Shown here: one piece after another, positions 15,961 through 24,426 of the stretch
Position numbering within the stretch: the first letter of the stretch is position 1
Layout of the letters: the number at the start of each line of letters is the position of its first letter
NCBI GenBank assembly: GCA_022823225.1
Contig: JAJDXM010000093.1
Span: 1 to 39,546 of the forward strand
From: Gemmatimonadota bacterium
GTDB lineage: Bacteria; Gemmatimonadota; Gemmatimonadetes; Longimicrobiales; Gaopeijiaceae
Reading direction: 5' to 3'
Length of the DNA: 39,546 bases
Notes under the pieces: generated by a model
What the model was told of the DNA's origin: nothing
The model's database searches: none
The model's input: the letters and a program-made list of their open reading frames with translations, nothing else
Position numbers and translations under genes: made by a program

Positions 15961-16734
15961 ATGAGCAAGCGGACGAGAGAATCCGTTTCGCCGTCCGATT
16001 CCGGCGCCCGGCCGCCTGGAGACCTTCCTTGGGAGGGTTTCCTGGCGCGCCTCCCCGGCCGCGGCAGCGTCTCGCGTCGGAGCTTCATCAAGGGGGTGAT
16101 CGCAACCGGCGCTTCGGTGTCGGCGATCTCGCTGCTCGCGGCGCCTGCGTCCCCGCGCGTGGCGGCGGTACCCCAGGCCCGCGGCGCGGTGGGCCGGCTG
16201 ATCTCGCTGCAGGTGAACGGTCGCACCCGCCGGGTGGACGTCCTGCCGCAGGAAACGCTCGCGATGACGCTGCGCTACAGGCTCGGGCTCACGGGCACCA
16301 AGCTGGGCTGCGACCGGGCCGAGTGCGGCGCCTGCACGGTCATGATCGACGGAGTGGCGCACTACTCCTGCTCGACGTTGACGCACCGGGTGCGCGGGCG
16401 CGAGGTCACCACCGTCGAGGGGCTGGAGGCGCCGGACGGCACCCTGCACCCGGTCCAGCAGGCGTTCGTCGACGAGCTCGGCCCGCAGTGCGGCTTCTGC
16501 ACTCCCGGGCAGGTCATGGCGGCGGCGGCGCTGCTCGGCGCCAACCCGAACCCGACCCGGGAGGAGGCGCGCCGCGCGATGTCCGGCAACCTTTGCCGCT
16601 GCGGCGCCTACGACCACTATCTGAACGGCGTGATGCGGGCCGCCGGAGAGACGGCTACGGCCAGCCGCGGATCTGCGGGGCCGGCGCGAACCGCCAGCCG
16701 CGCGCCCACGGCCGGGGAGCTGTCCCATGGCTGA
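15961..16734 (+). CDS. Tat-exported 2Fe-2S subunit of a PaoABC-like molybdenum hydroxylase
   Basis: 257 residues. SRRSFIK at 38-44 with the following hydrophobic stretch (GVIATGASVSAISLLAAPAS) is a twin-arginine signal, here after an unusually long basic leader. The ferredoxin-like cluster is held by C117, C122, C125 and C137 (CDRAECGAC, then SCS), and the helical-domain cluster by C177, C180, C212 and C214 (CGFC, then LCRC). All eight ligands are present, as in xanthine-oxidase-family small subunits. E. coli PaoA (YagT) is likewise the subunit that carries the Tat signal. The next gene overlaps by 8 nt. A purine-rich GA repeat just upstream of the start (15937-15953) may act as the ribosome-binding region. 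It passes electrons from the molybdenum site to FAD. Confidence 0.92.
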   Translation: MSKRTRESVSPSDSGARPPGDLPWEGFLARLPGRGSVSRRSFIKGVIATGASVSAISLLAAPASPRVAAVPQARGAVGRLISLQVNGRTRRVDVLPQETLAMTLRYRLGLTGTKLGCDRAECGACTVMIDGVAHYSCSTLTHRVRGREVTTVEGLEAPDGTLHPVQQAFVDELGPQCGFCTPGQVMAAAALLGANPNPTREEARRAMSGNLCRCGAYDHYLNGVMRAAGETATASRGSAGPARTASRAPTAGELSHG

Positions 16735-19126
16735 CCTGATCGGGAAGGACTTCACCCCGCCGGACGTGGTCGCGAAGGTGACCGGGCGGGCGCGCTACGC
16801 CGAGGACTTCCGCGCCGACGGGATGCTCTTCTGCCGCCTCATCACGAGCCCGATGCCGCACGCGCGGGTGCTCGGCATCGACGCATCCGAGGCGCTGGCG
16901 ATGGAGGGCGTCGTCGCGATCCTCACGGCCGACGAGGTGCCGGAGATCGCGGCGCCGGGCAATCCCATCCTCACCAACACGCCGCACTACGTCGGAGAGC
17001 CGATCGCGGCGCTGGCGGCGGTCGACGAGACCACCGCGCAGGACGCGATCCAAAAGGTGAAGCTGGACCTGGAGCCGCTGCCCTTCGTCGTCGATCCCCT
17101 GGAGAGCCTGCGCCCCGGCGGGCCGAACGCCCGCGAGGACGGCAACACCTTCCAGCGGCGCGCCGGCGTCTCCGAGGTAAAGTGGACCGAGGAGTACTTC
17201 GCGGCCACGGGCGAGGGCGAGCTCCCGATGGGCGAGGTCAACAACGAGTGGTCCTACGGGGACATCGAAGCCGGTTTTCGGGACGCGGCGCTGGTGCTCG
17301 ACGAGAGCTTCGTCACGGCGGGCACCTCTCACCATTCGATGGAGCCGCGCTCGGCGATGGCCTACTGGCAGAACGGGAAGTGCCACGTCTTCGGCTCCAG
17401 CCAGAGCCAGAGCGCGGCGCTCGGCAGCCTGGCCCGGTACATCGGCATCCCGCCCGGCGACCTGGTCTTCGTGGCGGAGTTCTGCGGAGGCGGGTTCGGC
17501 TCGAAGGGGAGCGCGTACCCGGTCATGTCGATTCCGGCCCACATGGCGCGCAAGACGGGCCGCCCCGTGATGATGCGGATCAGCCGGGCGGAGGAATACG
17601 CGATCGGGTCGGCGCGGGCGGGGTTCCAGGGCCGGATCCGCATGGGCTTCCGCGAGGACGGGCGGATCACGGCGGTGGACCTGTTCATCGTGCAGGAAAA
17701 CGGTCCCAACAGCGGGTTCGGGGATCTGGGGAGCGCGGCGGGGGCGGTTTCGATCGTCTACACGCCGCTTGCGATGCGCTTCCGTGGGATCCCGGTGCTC
17801 ACCAACACGCCGGCGCGGGGCGCGCAGCGCGGTCCCGGCCAGAACCAGATCGCCTGCGCTGTGGAGCCGCTGCTCGACAAGGCGGCGGGTGAGCTCGACC
17901 TCGACCTGGTCGCGATCCGGCGGATCAACGCCCCGGACAGCGATTCGCGCTACGGGAGCAACCAGGGCCCGGTCACCAGCGCGCACCTGCGCGAGGCGCT
18001 CGACCTGGGCGCCGAGCAGTTCGGCTGGGACGAGCGGCGCGCACGGAGCGGGGTGCGGCGGGGCTCGAAGGTCACGGGCGTCGCCGTCGGGCAGGCGTAC
18101 CACTCGGCGGGGCAGAGCGGCCAGGATGGCCTGGTCCGGATCACCCCCGACGGGAAGCTGCACATTCACTGCGGGGTCGGGAACCTCGGCACATACTCCT
18201 ATGCCGGCGTCTCGCGCGCTGCCGCGGAAGTGCTCGGCTACGATTGGGAGAACTGTGTGATCGTGCGCGGGGACTCGTCGCGGAACCTCGCGTCGAGCAG
18301 CGCGCAGGTCGGCAGCAACACGACCTTTACAATGACGCGCGCGGCGTACGTGGCCGCGGCCGACGCGGTCGAGAAGCTCAAGGCGATCGCGGCGATGCAG
18401 CTGGGCGGCTCGGCCGAGGCGTACGATATCGGGGGCGAAGCCGTGTTCGCGCGGGACAATCCGTCGCGCCGTATCAGCTACGCGCGGGCGGCCGAGCGGG
18501 CGATCGCGCTGGGCGGTCGCTACAGCGGCCACGAGGTGCCGGGCGACCTGAACGGGATCACCGCGGCCTCGGTCGCCAACCTCGCCGGAACGGGGCTGAT
18601 CGGCGTCGCGCGCGACAACCTGCCCCGCAACGGGACCGTCCCCGCGCTCGCGGCCGGCTTCATCGAGATCGAACTGGACCTCGAGACCGGCACCTTCGAG
18701 ATCGTCGACTACCTCGGGGTGGCCGACTGCGGCACGGTCGTGCATCCGCAGGGGCTCGCCGCGCAGGTGAAGGGCGGGGCGGTGATGGGCTTCGGGATGG
18801 CCGCGCTCGAGCGCCACGTCTACGACCGCCGCTACGGGGTCGCCGGCAACATCGGTTTCCACCAGGCCAAGCCGCCGTCCTATCTGGACGTGCCCGCGCA
18901 CCTGGACTGGGCTGCGACCGACATCGCCGACCCGCAGAATCCGGTCGGCGCCAAGGGGGTCGGCGAGCCGTTGATGGGGTGCTCGGCGGCGGCGCTTCTG
19001 TGCGCGATCTCGGACGCGCTGGGCGGCCACTATTTCAACCGCATACCCGTGGTGCCGGACATGATCGTGAACGCCGTGGCGCAGCAGGAGCAGTCGCACC
19101 GGCCGCTGCAGGTGAACACGCAATGA
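16727..19126 (+). CDS. Molybdopterin-binding catalytic subunit, xanthine oxidase/aldehyde oxidoreductase family
   Basis: 799 residues, the usual length of a separate large subunit. It begins with PDVVAKVTGRARYAEDF (family start motif). Cofactor loops include FCGGGFGSKG, RGAQRGPGQNQ (with the active-site Arg position) and the C-terminal VGAKGVGEPLMG with the base Glu. The CO-dehydrogenase loop AYRCSFR is absent, so it is not a form-I CO dehydrogenase. It likely oxidises an aldehyde or N-heterocycle in the periplasm, co-exported with the Tat-bearing 2Fe-2S subunit since it lacks its own signal. The exact substrate cannot be read. It is the middle gene of the unit, whereas E. coli has the order PaoA-PaoB-PaoC. 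No dedicated maturation chaperone (PaoD/XdhC type) lies in the window. Confidence 0.92.
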   Translation: MADLIGKDFTPPDVVAKVTGRARYAEDFRADGMLFCRLITSPMPHARVLGIDASEALAMEGVVAILTADEVPEIAAPGNPILTNTPHYVGEPIAALAAVDETTAQDAIQKVKLDLEPLPFVVDPLESLRPGGPNAREDGNTFQRRAGVSEVKWTEEYFAATGEGELPMGEVNNEWSYGDIEAGFRDAALVLDESFVTAGTSHHSMEPRSAMAYWQNGKCHVFGSSQSQSAALGSLARYIGIPPGDLVFVAEFCGGGFGSKGSAYPVMSIPAHMARKTGRPVMMRISRAEEYAIGSARAGFQGRIRMGFREDGRITAVDLFIVQENGPNSGFGDLGSAAGAVSIVYTPLAMRFRGIPVLTNTPARGAQRGPGQNQIACAVEPLLDKAAGELDLDLVAIRRINAPDSDSRYGSNQGPVTSAHLREALDLGAEQFGWDERRARSGVRRGSKVTGVAVGQAYHSAGQSGQDGLVRITPDGKLHIHCGVGNLGTYSYAGVSRAAAEVLGYDWENCVIVRGDSSRNLASSSAQVGSNTTFTMTRAAYVAAADAVEKLKAIAAMQLGGSAEAYDIGGEAVFARDNPSRRISYARAAERAIALGGRYSGHEVPGDLNGITAASVANLAGTGLIGVARDNLPRNGTVPALAAGFIEIELDLETGTFEIVDYLGVADCGTVVHPQGLAAQVKGGAVMGFGMAALERHVYDRRYGVAGNIGFHQAKPPSYLDVPAHLDWAATDIADPQNPVGAKGVGEPLMGCSAAALLCAISDALGGHYFNRIPVVPDMIVNAVAQQEQSHRPLQVNTQ

Positions 19127-19136
19127 GGAGGCGGCC

Positions 19137-20147
19137 GTGCTCAAGGACATGATGACGCACTTCGAGCTCGTCCAGCCCGCGGACCTGGATGGCGCCCTCG
19201 AGCTGCTCGCACGCCACGGCGCCGACGCGTGGCCGCTCGCCGGCGGTTACGACAGCTTCGACTGGTTCAAGAACCGGGGGAAGGGGCCGTCCGTCGTGGT
19301 CGACCTGGAGGGGCTCGAAGAGCTGAGGGGGGTGCGGGAGTGGGGTAGGGGGGACGGCAGAGCCGGCGGGATCGAGATCGGCGCCATGACCACCCTCACC
19401 GACCTGGAGCGCGACCCCCTGGTGCGAGAGCGGTTCGCCCTGCTGGCCGACGCGGCCGGACACGTGGCGAGTCCCCAGATCCGCAACGCGGGCACCATCG
19501 GCGGCAACATCTGCCAGGACACGCGCTGCTGGTACTACCGCTACGGCATGACCTGCTACCGCGCGGGCGGCAACACCTGCTACGCGGGCGCCACGGGCGC
19601 GATGAATCGCGAACACGCCATCTTCGGCGCGGATCGGTGCGTGGCGGTCACGCCCTCGGACGTGGCCCCGGCGCTGGTGGCGCTCGACGCCGAGATGGTG
19701 GTTCGGAGCGCGCGCCGCGAGCGGGTCGTCCCCGCGGCCGGCTTCTTCATGCCGCCCGGCGTCGACATCACCCGCATGACCGTCCTCGGGTCAGGCGACC
19801 TCCTCACCGCCATCCGCATCCCCGGCCGCTGGGCGGGCGCCGACTTCCACTTCGAGAAGGTGTCGGACCGCAGGACCTGGGACTTCGCGCTCGTGAGCGT
19901 GGCGGCGGCGGTGCGGACGAACGGCGGCGGCCGCATCGAGGACGCGCGCATCGTCGCGGGCGCGGTCGAGTGCGTCCCGCGCCGCTTGAAAGCGGCCGAG
20001 GAGCTCGTGCGGGGACGTCCCCGCGACGAGGAGACGGCGGAGATGGCGGGCGAGGTGGCGATTCGCGGCGCCGACCCCCTCGACTACAACCACTTCAAGA
20101 TCCCGCTGCTGAAGAACCTGGTGAAGCGGGCGGTGCGGGGGGCCTGA
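19137..20147 (+). CDS. FAD-binding subunit of the molybdenum hydroxylase, with an extra cysteine-rich loop
   Basis: 336 residues. The start is GTG with GAGGAGG upstream, 10 nt after the catalytic-subunit stop. The FAD loops are AGGYDSF near 36-41 and NAGTIGGNICQ at 117-127. A cysteine-rich insert follows: C126, C131, C140, C148, and C168 (TRCWYYRYGMTCYRAGGNTC). Comparable inserts in 4-hydroxybenzoyl-CoA reductase beta and PaoB hold a [4Fe-4S] cluster near the FAD, so I expect one here. The spacing is not identical to either, so it needs checking. The C-terminal CO_deh_flav_C part is complete and ends near NHFKIPLLKNLVKRAV. It receives electrons from the 2Fe-2S clusters and hands them to an unknown acceptor. 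Confidence 0.9.
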   Translation: MLKDMMTHFELVQPADLDGALELLARHGADAWPLAGGYDSFDWFKNRGKGPSVVVDLEGLEELRGVREWGRGDGRAGGIEIGAMTTLTDLERDPLVRERFALLADAAGHVASPQIRNAGTIGGNICQDTRCWYYRYGMTCYRAGGNTCYAGATGAMNREHAIFGADRCVAVTPSDVAPALVALDAEMVVRSARRERVVPAAGFFMPPGVDITRMTVLGSGDLLTAIRIPGRWAGADFHFEKVSDRRTWDFALVSVAAAVRTNGGGRIEDARIVAGAVECVPRRLKAAEELVRGRPRDEETAEMAGEVAIRGADPLDYNHFKIPLLKNLVKRAVRGA

Positions 20148-20148
20148 C

Positions 20149-20189
20149 GGGCCGAGACGGCGGAGCCGGCGCCGGCTTGCGGGCGGCCC
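20149..20189. terminator. GC-rich hairpin between convergent genes
   Basis: GGGCCG (20149-20154) pairs with CGGCCC (20184-20189), enclosing the palindrome GCCGGCGCCGGC (20165-20176). No T-run follows, so termination is only suggested by position. Confidence 0.35.
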
Positions 20190-20199
20190 TGCCTGCCTT

Positions 20200-21249
20200 C
20201 TACCGCCTGAACCGCACCCACTTCGTGATGCGCCGCTGGGACACCTCGGCGCCGTACACGTTCCCGTCGCGGTCGACCGCCACGCCTTCCGGTCCGCTGA
20301 ACCCCATCACGTTGGGAATGTCGTCCGGCAGGAAGTGGTGCACCCACCCCATGCGCGCGTCCCCGATCCGGATTCCCTTCTCCCAGCCGGCGTTGCGCTG
20401 TCCGGTGAACTGGTTGCGCGCCGGGCTCGACTCGGAATCGGCCACGTAGATGTTGTCGTCGGCGTCGATGAAGAGGCCGCTCGGCCGGCCGAACTGCGTC
20501 CAGACCGCGAGGAACTCGCCCTCCTGGTCGAAGATCTGGATGCGGTTGTTGTAGCGGTCGCCCACGAAGATGCGGCCCTGCGAATCCATCGCCAGCGCGT
20601 GCGGGTCGCGGAACTGCCCAGGCGCGAAGCCGAGCTCGCCCCAGGTCTCCATGTAGGTTCCGTCGGCTGCGTAGCGGATGATCCGGCCCCGGGTGCGGTC
20701 GTGCGAGTCGGCGACGTAGATCTGTCCGTTGGGAGCGACCAGCACGTCCGACGGCTGGGTGAGGTGGGTGGGTGGGTCGCCGGCTTCCCCGGGTGTCCCG
20801 ATCGTCATCAGCAGCTCGCCCTCGGGAGAGAACTTGAGCACCGTGTTGCCGGTGGTGGTTGCCATCGACCGCCACGCGTCGGTCACCCAGACGTTGCCCT
20901 CGTGGTCCACGTCGATCCCGTGCGGCCACGCGATCAGCCCCGCGCCGAAGCTGCGCAGCAGGTTGCCGTCGGTGTCGAAGAGGAGAATCGGGTCGAGGTC
21001 GGAGCCGACACAGGTGTTGGCGCCGCAGCGCTCCGCGACCCAGATGTTTCCGTCCGGCGCGATCTCGACCGCGCTGGTCGAGCCCCACTCGCGGCCCTCG
21101 GGGAGCTCGCCCCAGCCGTAGACCGGCCGGAAGGGGTTGGTGGTGTTGTGCTGGGCGGCGAGGGGGGGTGCGATCGCCAGCGTGGCGGTGCAGAGGAGGG
21201 TGGCGGTGCGCGCCGTGGCGCGGATGGCAGTGATGGTCCGGCGACTCAT
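20200..21249 (-). CDS. Secreted NHL-repeat (six-bladed beta-propeller) protein
   Basis: 349 residues with GGAGGA before the ATG and a signal peptide ending near APPLAAQ. The body is a string of NHL-type blades, each with a GNxxVxD or GxxxVAD motif: HEGNVWVTDAWR, NGQIYVADSHDR, QGRIFVGDRYNNRIQIFD, DDNIYVADSES, DGNVYGAEVSQRRITKW. The first repeat carries AERCGANTC, a possible disulfide. Related propellers bind ligands or, as in peptidyl-hydroxyglycine lyase-like proteins, perform metal-dependent chemistry. No catalytic set is clear here. It converges with the molybdenum hydroxylase operon and is divergent from the GPP34 gene (178 bp apart). Confidence 0.85.
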   Translation of the reverse strand: MSRRTITAIRATARTATLLCTATLAIAPPLAAQHNTTNPFRPVYGWGELPEGREWGSTSAVEIAPDGNIWVAERCGANTCVGSDLDPILLFDTDGNLLRSFGAGLIAWPHGIDVDHEGNVWVTDAWRSMATTTGNTVLKFSPEGELLMTIGTPGEAGDPPTHLTQPSDVLVAPNGQIYVADSHDRTRGRIIRYAADGTYMETWGELGFAPGQFRDPHALAMDSQGRIFVGDRYNNRIQIFDQEGEFLAVWTQFGRPSGLFIDADDNIYVADSESSPARNQFTGQRNAGWEKGIRIGDARMGWVHHFLPDDIPNVMGFSGPEGVAVDRDGNVYGAEVSQRRITKWVRFRR

Positions 21250-21427
21250 CGGTGTCCTCCCGGAAAGGAGTTGTCAGCGGTGCGGAAAGAGACGGTAGGC
21301 CCCGGAGGGCCGGGCGACAAGTCAGCCTCCCCGAATCCGCAAGATTGAACGAACGGCCGTGCCGGGTTGTATTGTTGGATTGGGACCGATCAGGGTTTCG
21401 GCACCGAACGACAGGAGGCTTCCGGCC

Positions 21428-22198
21428 ATGACAGCGCGCGCCACCGATCTTCATCTGCACGAACAGCTCCTGTTGCTCGCCCTGCGGGACCGGAAGGGCA
21501 CCCCGGAGTCCGGATCCGACTACCGCGCCTACGCACTCGGCGGCGCAATCCTCGCCGAGCTGGCGCTCACCGGGTGCATTCGGATCGACGAGGGGCGCAG
21601 GGCGCTGGTCGAGGAAGTGCCCGGTGCCGATCGCCCCCGCAATGCGATCCTTGCCGAGGCCTTCGACATGGTGCGCAGCCGCAGGCGCCGCCGGCGCGCC
21701 TCGGGGTGGGTCCCGACCTTCGCCGGCATCAGGGACCTCTGGCACGGGACAGCGCTGGGCCTCTGCCGGCGCGGCATCCTGCGCAAGTCGGAGTCGCAGG
21801 TGCTGCTGGTCTTCAGTCGCAAGACCTACCCCACGCTGGACCCTGGCCCGGAGCGGGACCTGCTGCGGCGCATGCGGGAAGCCATCAGTGGAGACGGAGA
21901 GATCGAGGCCGGGCTTGGGGTGGTGATCGGCACTGCGCATTCGACCGGCATTCTGAAGACCCACTTCGACAAGAAGCTGCTGTCGCGCCGCAAGCATCGC
22001 CTGGAGCGGATCGCCGAGGGGCGGCACCTACGCGTGATGGGGCATGTGGGCGGGGAAGCCGACGGACCGGCAGGCGCTTCCGAAGCGTCCGTTCGGGCGG
22101 TCACGGCGTCGGTGAAAGCGGCCACGGCGGCCGCACAGGCGGCGGTGGTCGCGACGATCGCGGCGGGTGCTGCGGCGGGTGCGGCGGCCGGCAGCTAG
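21428..22198 (+). CDS. GPP34 (GOLPH3/Vps74-like) family protein
   Basis: 256 residues from an ATG with AGGAGG about 9 nt upstream. The N-terminal part matches the GPP34 family: LHLHEQLLLLALRDRKGT, then YALGGAILAELALTGCIRID. A basic stretch RSRRRRRRASG follows at about 80. In eukaryotes the family binds phosphatidylinositol-4-phosphate at the Golgi; the role of bacterial members is unclear. The last 45 residues are an Ala-rich tail (VKAATAAAQAAVVATIAAGAAAGAAAG), perhaps membrane-associated. The stop codon overlaps that of the convergent M23 gene through a shared CTAG. Confidence 0.8.
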   Translation: MTARATDLHLHEQLLLLALRDRKGTPESGSDYRAYALGGAILAELALTGCIRIDEGRRALVEEVPGADRPRNAILAEAFDMVRSRRRRRRASGWVPTFAGIRDLWHGTALGLCRRGILRKSESQVLLVFSRKTYPTLDPGPERDLLRRMREAISGDGEIEAGLGVVIGTAHSTGILKTHFDKKLLSRRKHRLERIAEGRHLRVMGHVGGEADGPAGASEASVRAVTASVKAATAAAQAAVVATIAAGAAAGAAAGS

Positions 22199-23163
22199 CG
22201 GTATTGGCCAGCGCCCTGCCGGCCAGCCGCCCGCACCCCGGCGAGCGTCAGCAGACTCCTGGGGGCGACGGTCGTGCTGCCGTAGCGCACCACCCAGTGC
22301 AGGTGCGGCCCGGTCACGCGCCCCGTCGCGCCCACCCGGCCGATCGGCGTCCCGGCGCCCACCGTGTCCCCCTCCTCGACGAGCTGCTCGCTCAGGTGGA
22401 AGTAGCCGCTGATCAGACCGCCGCCGTGGTTCAGGTACACGATGTTGCCCGCAAGCAGGAAGCTGTCCACCAGCGCGACCACGCCGTCCGCCGCCGCGAG
22501 GACCGTGTCGCCCACCGCGCCCGCCAGGTCCAGGCCCATGTGGCGGCTCGAGATCCGCCCGTTGAACTCGCGGCCGGTGCCGAACTGGCTGGTGACGCGG
22601 GAGTCGCGGGGCATGACGACGTGTGGCGACCAGAGGCGCGGGGTCGCATGCGCGTCGCGCGATACCTGGGCCGCCTTCTCGCGGTCGCGCTGCATCCGGG
22701 CCTGGTCCTCCGCGTTCGGGGGCGAGCCGAAGCGCGGCGAGACGGTGAGGCGCTCATGCTCGTACGCGCCCGCCAGGACCGGAATGCGCAGCGAATCGGT
22801 CTCGGTGCGGCCGTCGGCGTAGGCGGCCTCCACCCACGCGTCGATCGTGTCGGTGGCGCCGATCGGGACGGGCGCCAGGCTCTCGAAGCTGGACCCGGCA
22901 GCGTGGAAGTGCAGGGTCTCGCCGCCCGCCTCCCCGGCAGCCGACAGGATGCCCGACGCCGGGGGAATGTGGACCCGGACAAGGAAAAGGTGCCCCTGGA
23001 CAGGCTGGGTGGGCACCCACTCGACTTCAAGTGGCGGGAGCGGGGCGGGCGGCGGCCGGCGGACCAGGTTGAACGCGGCAGCCGCCAGGACGGCCACCGT
23101 GACGGTGAGGGGCGCGACCCAGGCGCGGCGGCGGGATGCTTCCCGCGGGGAGAACGTCTTCAT
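22195..23163 (-). CDS. M23-family peptidase (peptidoglycan endopeptidase-like), membrane anchored
   Basis: 322 residues. One hydrophobic segment near 15-35 (AWVAPLTVTVAVLAAAAFNLV) anchors it, with the rest periplasmic. The C-terminal 130 residues are an M23 lysostaphin-like domain: zinc ligands in SSRHMGLDLAG (His and Asp) and HLHW, with a further conserved His in YFHLSEQLVEEGDTV. The final turn is GRVGATGRVTGPHLHWVVR. All expected ligands are present, so it may be catalytic rather than an inactive LytM-type activator. The region before it has beta-strand-rich sequence of no clear family. It begins 6 nt after the stop of the DUF4143 ATPase and is probably co-transcribed. Confidence 0.88.
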   Translation of the reverse strand: MKTFSPREASRRRAWVAPLTVTVAVLAAAAFNLVRRPPPAPLPPLEVEWVPTQPVQGHLFLVRVHIPPASGILSAAGEAGGETLHFHAAGSSFESLAPVPIGATDTIDAWVEAAYADGRTETDSLRIPVLAGAYEHERLTVSPRFGSPPNAEDQARMQRDREKAAQVSRDAHATPRLWSPHVVMPRDSRVTSQFGTGREFNGRISSRHMGLDLAGAVGDTVLAAADGVVALVDSFLLAGNIVYLNHGGGLISGYFHLSEQLVEEGDTVGAGTPIGRVGATGRVTGPHLHWVVRYGSTTVAPRSLLTLAGVRAAGRQGAGQYR

Positions 23164-23169
23164 CCCGTC

Positions 23170-24339
23170 TCAACCTCCCCTCCGGCGCGCAACCGCGTGA
23201 ATCCGCTTCAGCGGCAGCGCCGTGATCGCGTCGCCGAGCCGATACTCCAGGTCGCCCGGGTAGACCACCCACAGGTGCTCCAGCCCGAGGTCCTTCATCA
23301 CGATGTGCATGGACCTTGTCGTACGGGGGGCGTCGCTGCACTTGAACTCGAATCCCCAGCGGCGACCGCCGCGCAGGAGCATCAGGTCCAGTTCGGCCCC
23401 ACGCTGGGTGCGATAGAAGTACGCCTCGCGGGCGCCGTGGACAATCAGTGTCTGCTCCATTGCGAATCCCTCCCAACTGGCGCCGTAGGCCGGGTGCATC
23501 GCCAGCCGGGCCAGGTCGTCGACGCCGAGGAGCGAGTGCAGAATGCCGCTGTCGCGAAGGTAGACCCTTGGCGACTTGACCAGGCGCTTGCCGAGGTTCT
23601 CGAACCATGGAGGCAGCACGCGGATCATGAAGGCGCCGGCCAGCAGGTCGCGGTAGCGGTTCACTGCGGCGACCCCGACATCCATCGAACGGGCCAGCTC
23701 CGCGGCGTTCCACTTCTGTCCGTGGCGGTGGGCGAGCATGCGCCAGAAGCGGCCGAGCGCGTCCGGGGCAACCCGCGATCCCAGTCCTGGAATGTCCCGC
23801 TCCAGGAAGGTGCGGGTGAAGGCCAGCATCCACCGCTTCCAGGCACCGGTATCGAGAGCCAGGTAGGCCCGGGGGAATCCGCCCCTCGACCAAAGGCGAT
23901 CCTGGTGACGCGGACCGACTTCGCCCAGCGACAGTCCGCTCACGTCGACAAACAGAATCCTCCCCGCCAGCGTCTCGGAGACCCCGCGGATCAGGTCCCA
24001 CGAAGCGCTTCCCAGGAGGAGGAAGACGGACCTCCGGCCGGAGTCGTCGCAGATCGGGCGGAGGGTTTCGAACAGCTGTGGCATCCGCTGAATCTCGTCG
24101 ATGACCACCAGGCCCTCGCTCCGGCCGAGCAGCCTCTCCGGCGTCGCCGTCAGCGCCTCGCGCGCGGCCGCGACCTCCAGGTCATAGATCGCGCTCGGGC
24201 CGTCCCAGGCCGAGACGACCTGCCCGGCGAGTGTGGTCTTGCCGACCTGGCGGGCACCCAGGAGTGCCACCGCGGGTGCCTCGGAAAGGCCCTGTGTGGT
24301 GTCGAAGAGGAGGCGGGCGCGGGGGATGTATTGTCGCAT
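23170..24339 (-). CDS. AAA_14 ATPase with DUF4143 nuclease-like C-terminal domain
   Basis: 389 residues. An N-terminal P-loop (LLGARQVGKTTLA), Walker B (GLVVIDEIQRMP), then a sensor region (FLLLGSASWDLIRGV). The second half is DUF4143: RVYLRDSGILHSLLG, then AYFYRTQRGAELDLMLL and FEFKCSD, which contains the E-x-K of a PD-(D/E)xK nuclease-like fold. Such proteins are widespread and of unclear function; some accompany toxin or repair systems. The start is ATG at 24339, with a good promoter candidate at 24367-24395. The M23 gene follows by 6 nt. The region just upstream is more AT-rich than its surroundings, compatible with acquisition. Confidence 0.88.
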   Translation of the reverse strand: MRQYIPRARLLFDTTQGLSEAPAVALLGARQVGKTTLAGQVVSAWDGPSAIYDLEVAAAREALTATPERLLGRSEGLVVIDEIQRMPQLFETLRPICDDSGRRSVFLLLGSASWDLIRGVSETLAGRILFVDVSGLSLGEVGPRHQDRLWSRGGFPRAYLALDTGAWKRWMLAFTRTFLERDIPGLGSRVAPDALGRFWRMLAHRHGQKWNAAELARSMDVGVAAVNRYRDLLAGAFMIRVLPPWFENLGKRLVKSPRVYLRDSGILHSLLGVDDLARLAMHPAYGASWEGFAMEQTLIVHGAREAYFYRTQRGAELDLMLLRGGRRWGFEFKCSDAPRTTRSMHIVMKDLGLEHLWVVYPGDLEYRLGDAITALPLKRIHAVARRRGG

Positions 24340-24366
24340 ATCGTTCTAATGACTAGGTGATATTCA

Positions 24367-24395
24367 ACAATAAACGCTTACCAGACGATTGGCAA
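24367..24395 (-). promoter_or_regulatory. Candidate promoter for the DUF4143 ATPase gene
   Basis: On the minus strand, TTGCCA (24390-24395, 5 of 6) and TATTGT (24367-24372, 4 of 6) are spaced by 17 bp in a locally AT-rich patch. The start site would be close to 24360, about 20 nt before the ATG. Confidence 0.55.
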
Positions 24396-24426
24396 GTTCC
24401 CAGAACGGGATTCCTTGTGAACCCGG

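Noticed and set aside
16727-19126. Form-I carbon monoxide dehydrogenase large subunit
   Set aside because: The diagnostic AYRCSFR active-site loop is missing; the family match is to the general aldehyde/xanthine group.
16655-19150. Very long antisense open frame across the molybdenum-subunit gene
   Set aside because: Arg/His/Asp-rich composition typical of a GC-rich shadow frame; the sense protein has full cofactor motifs.
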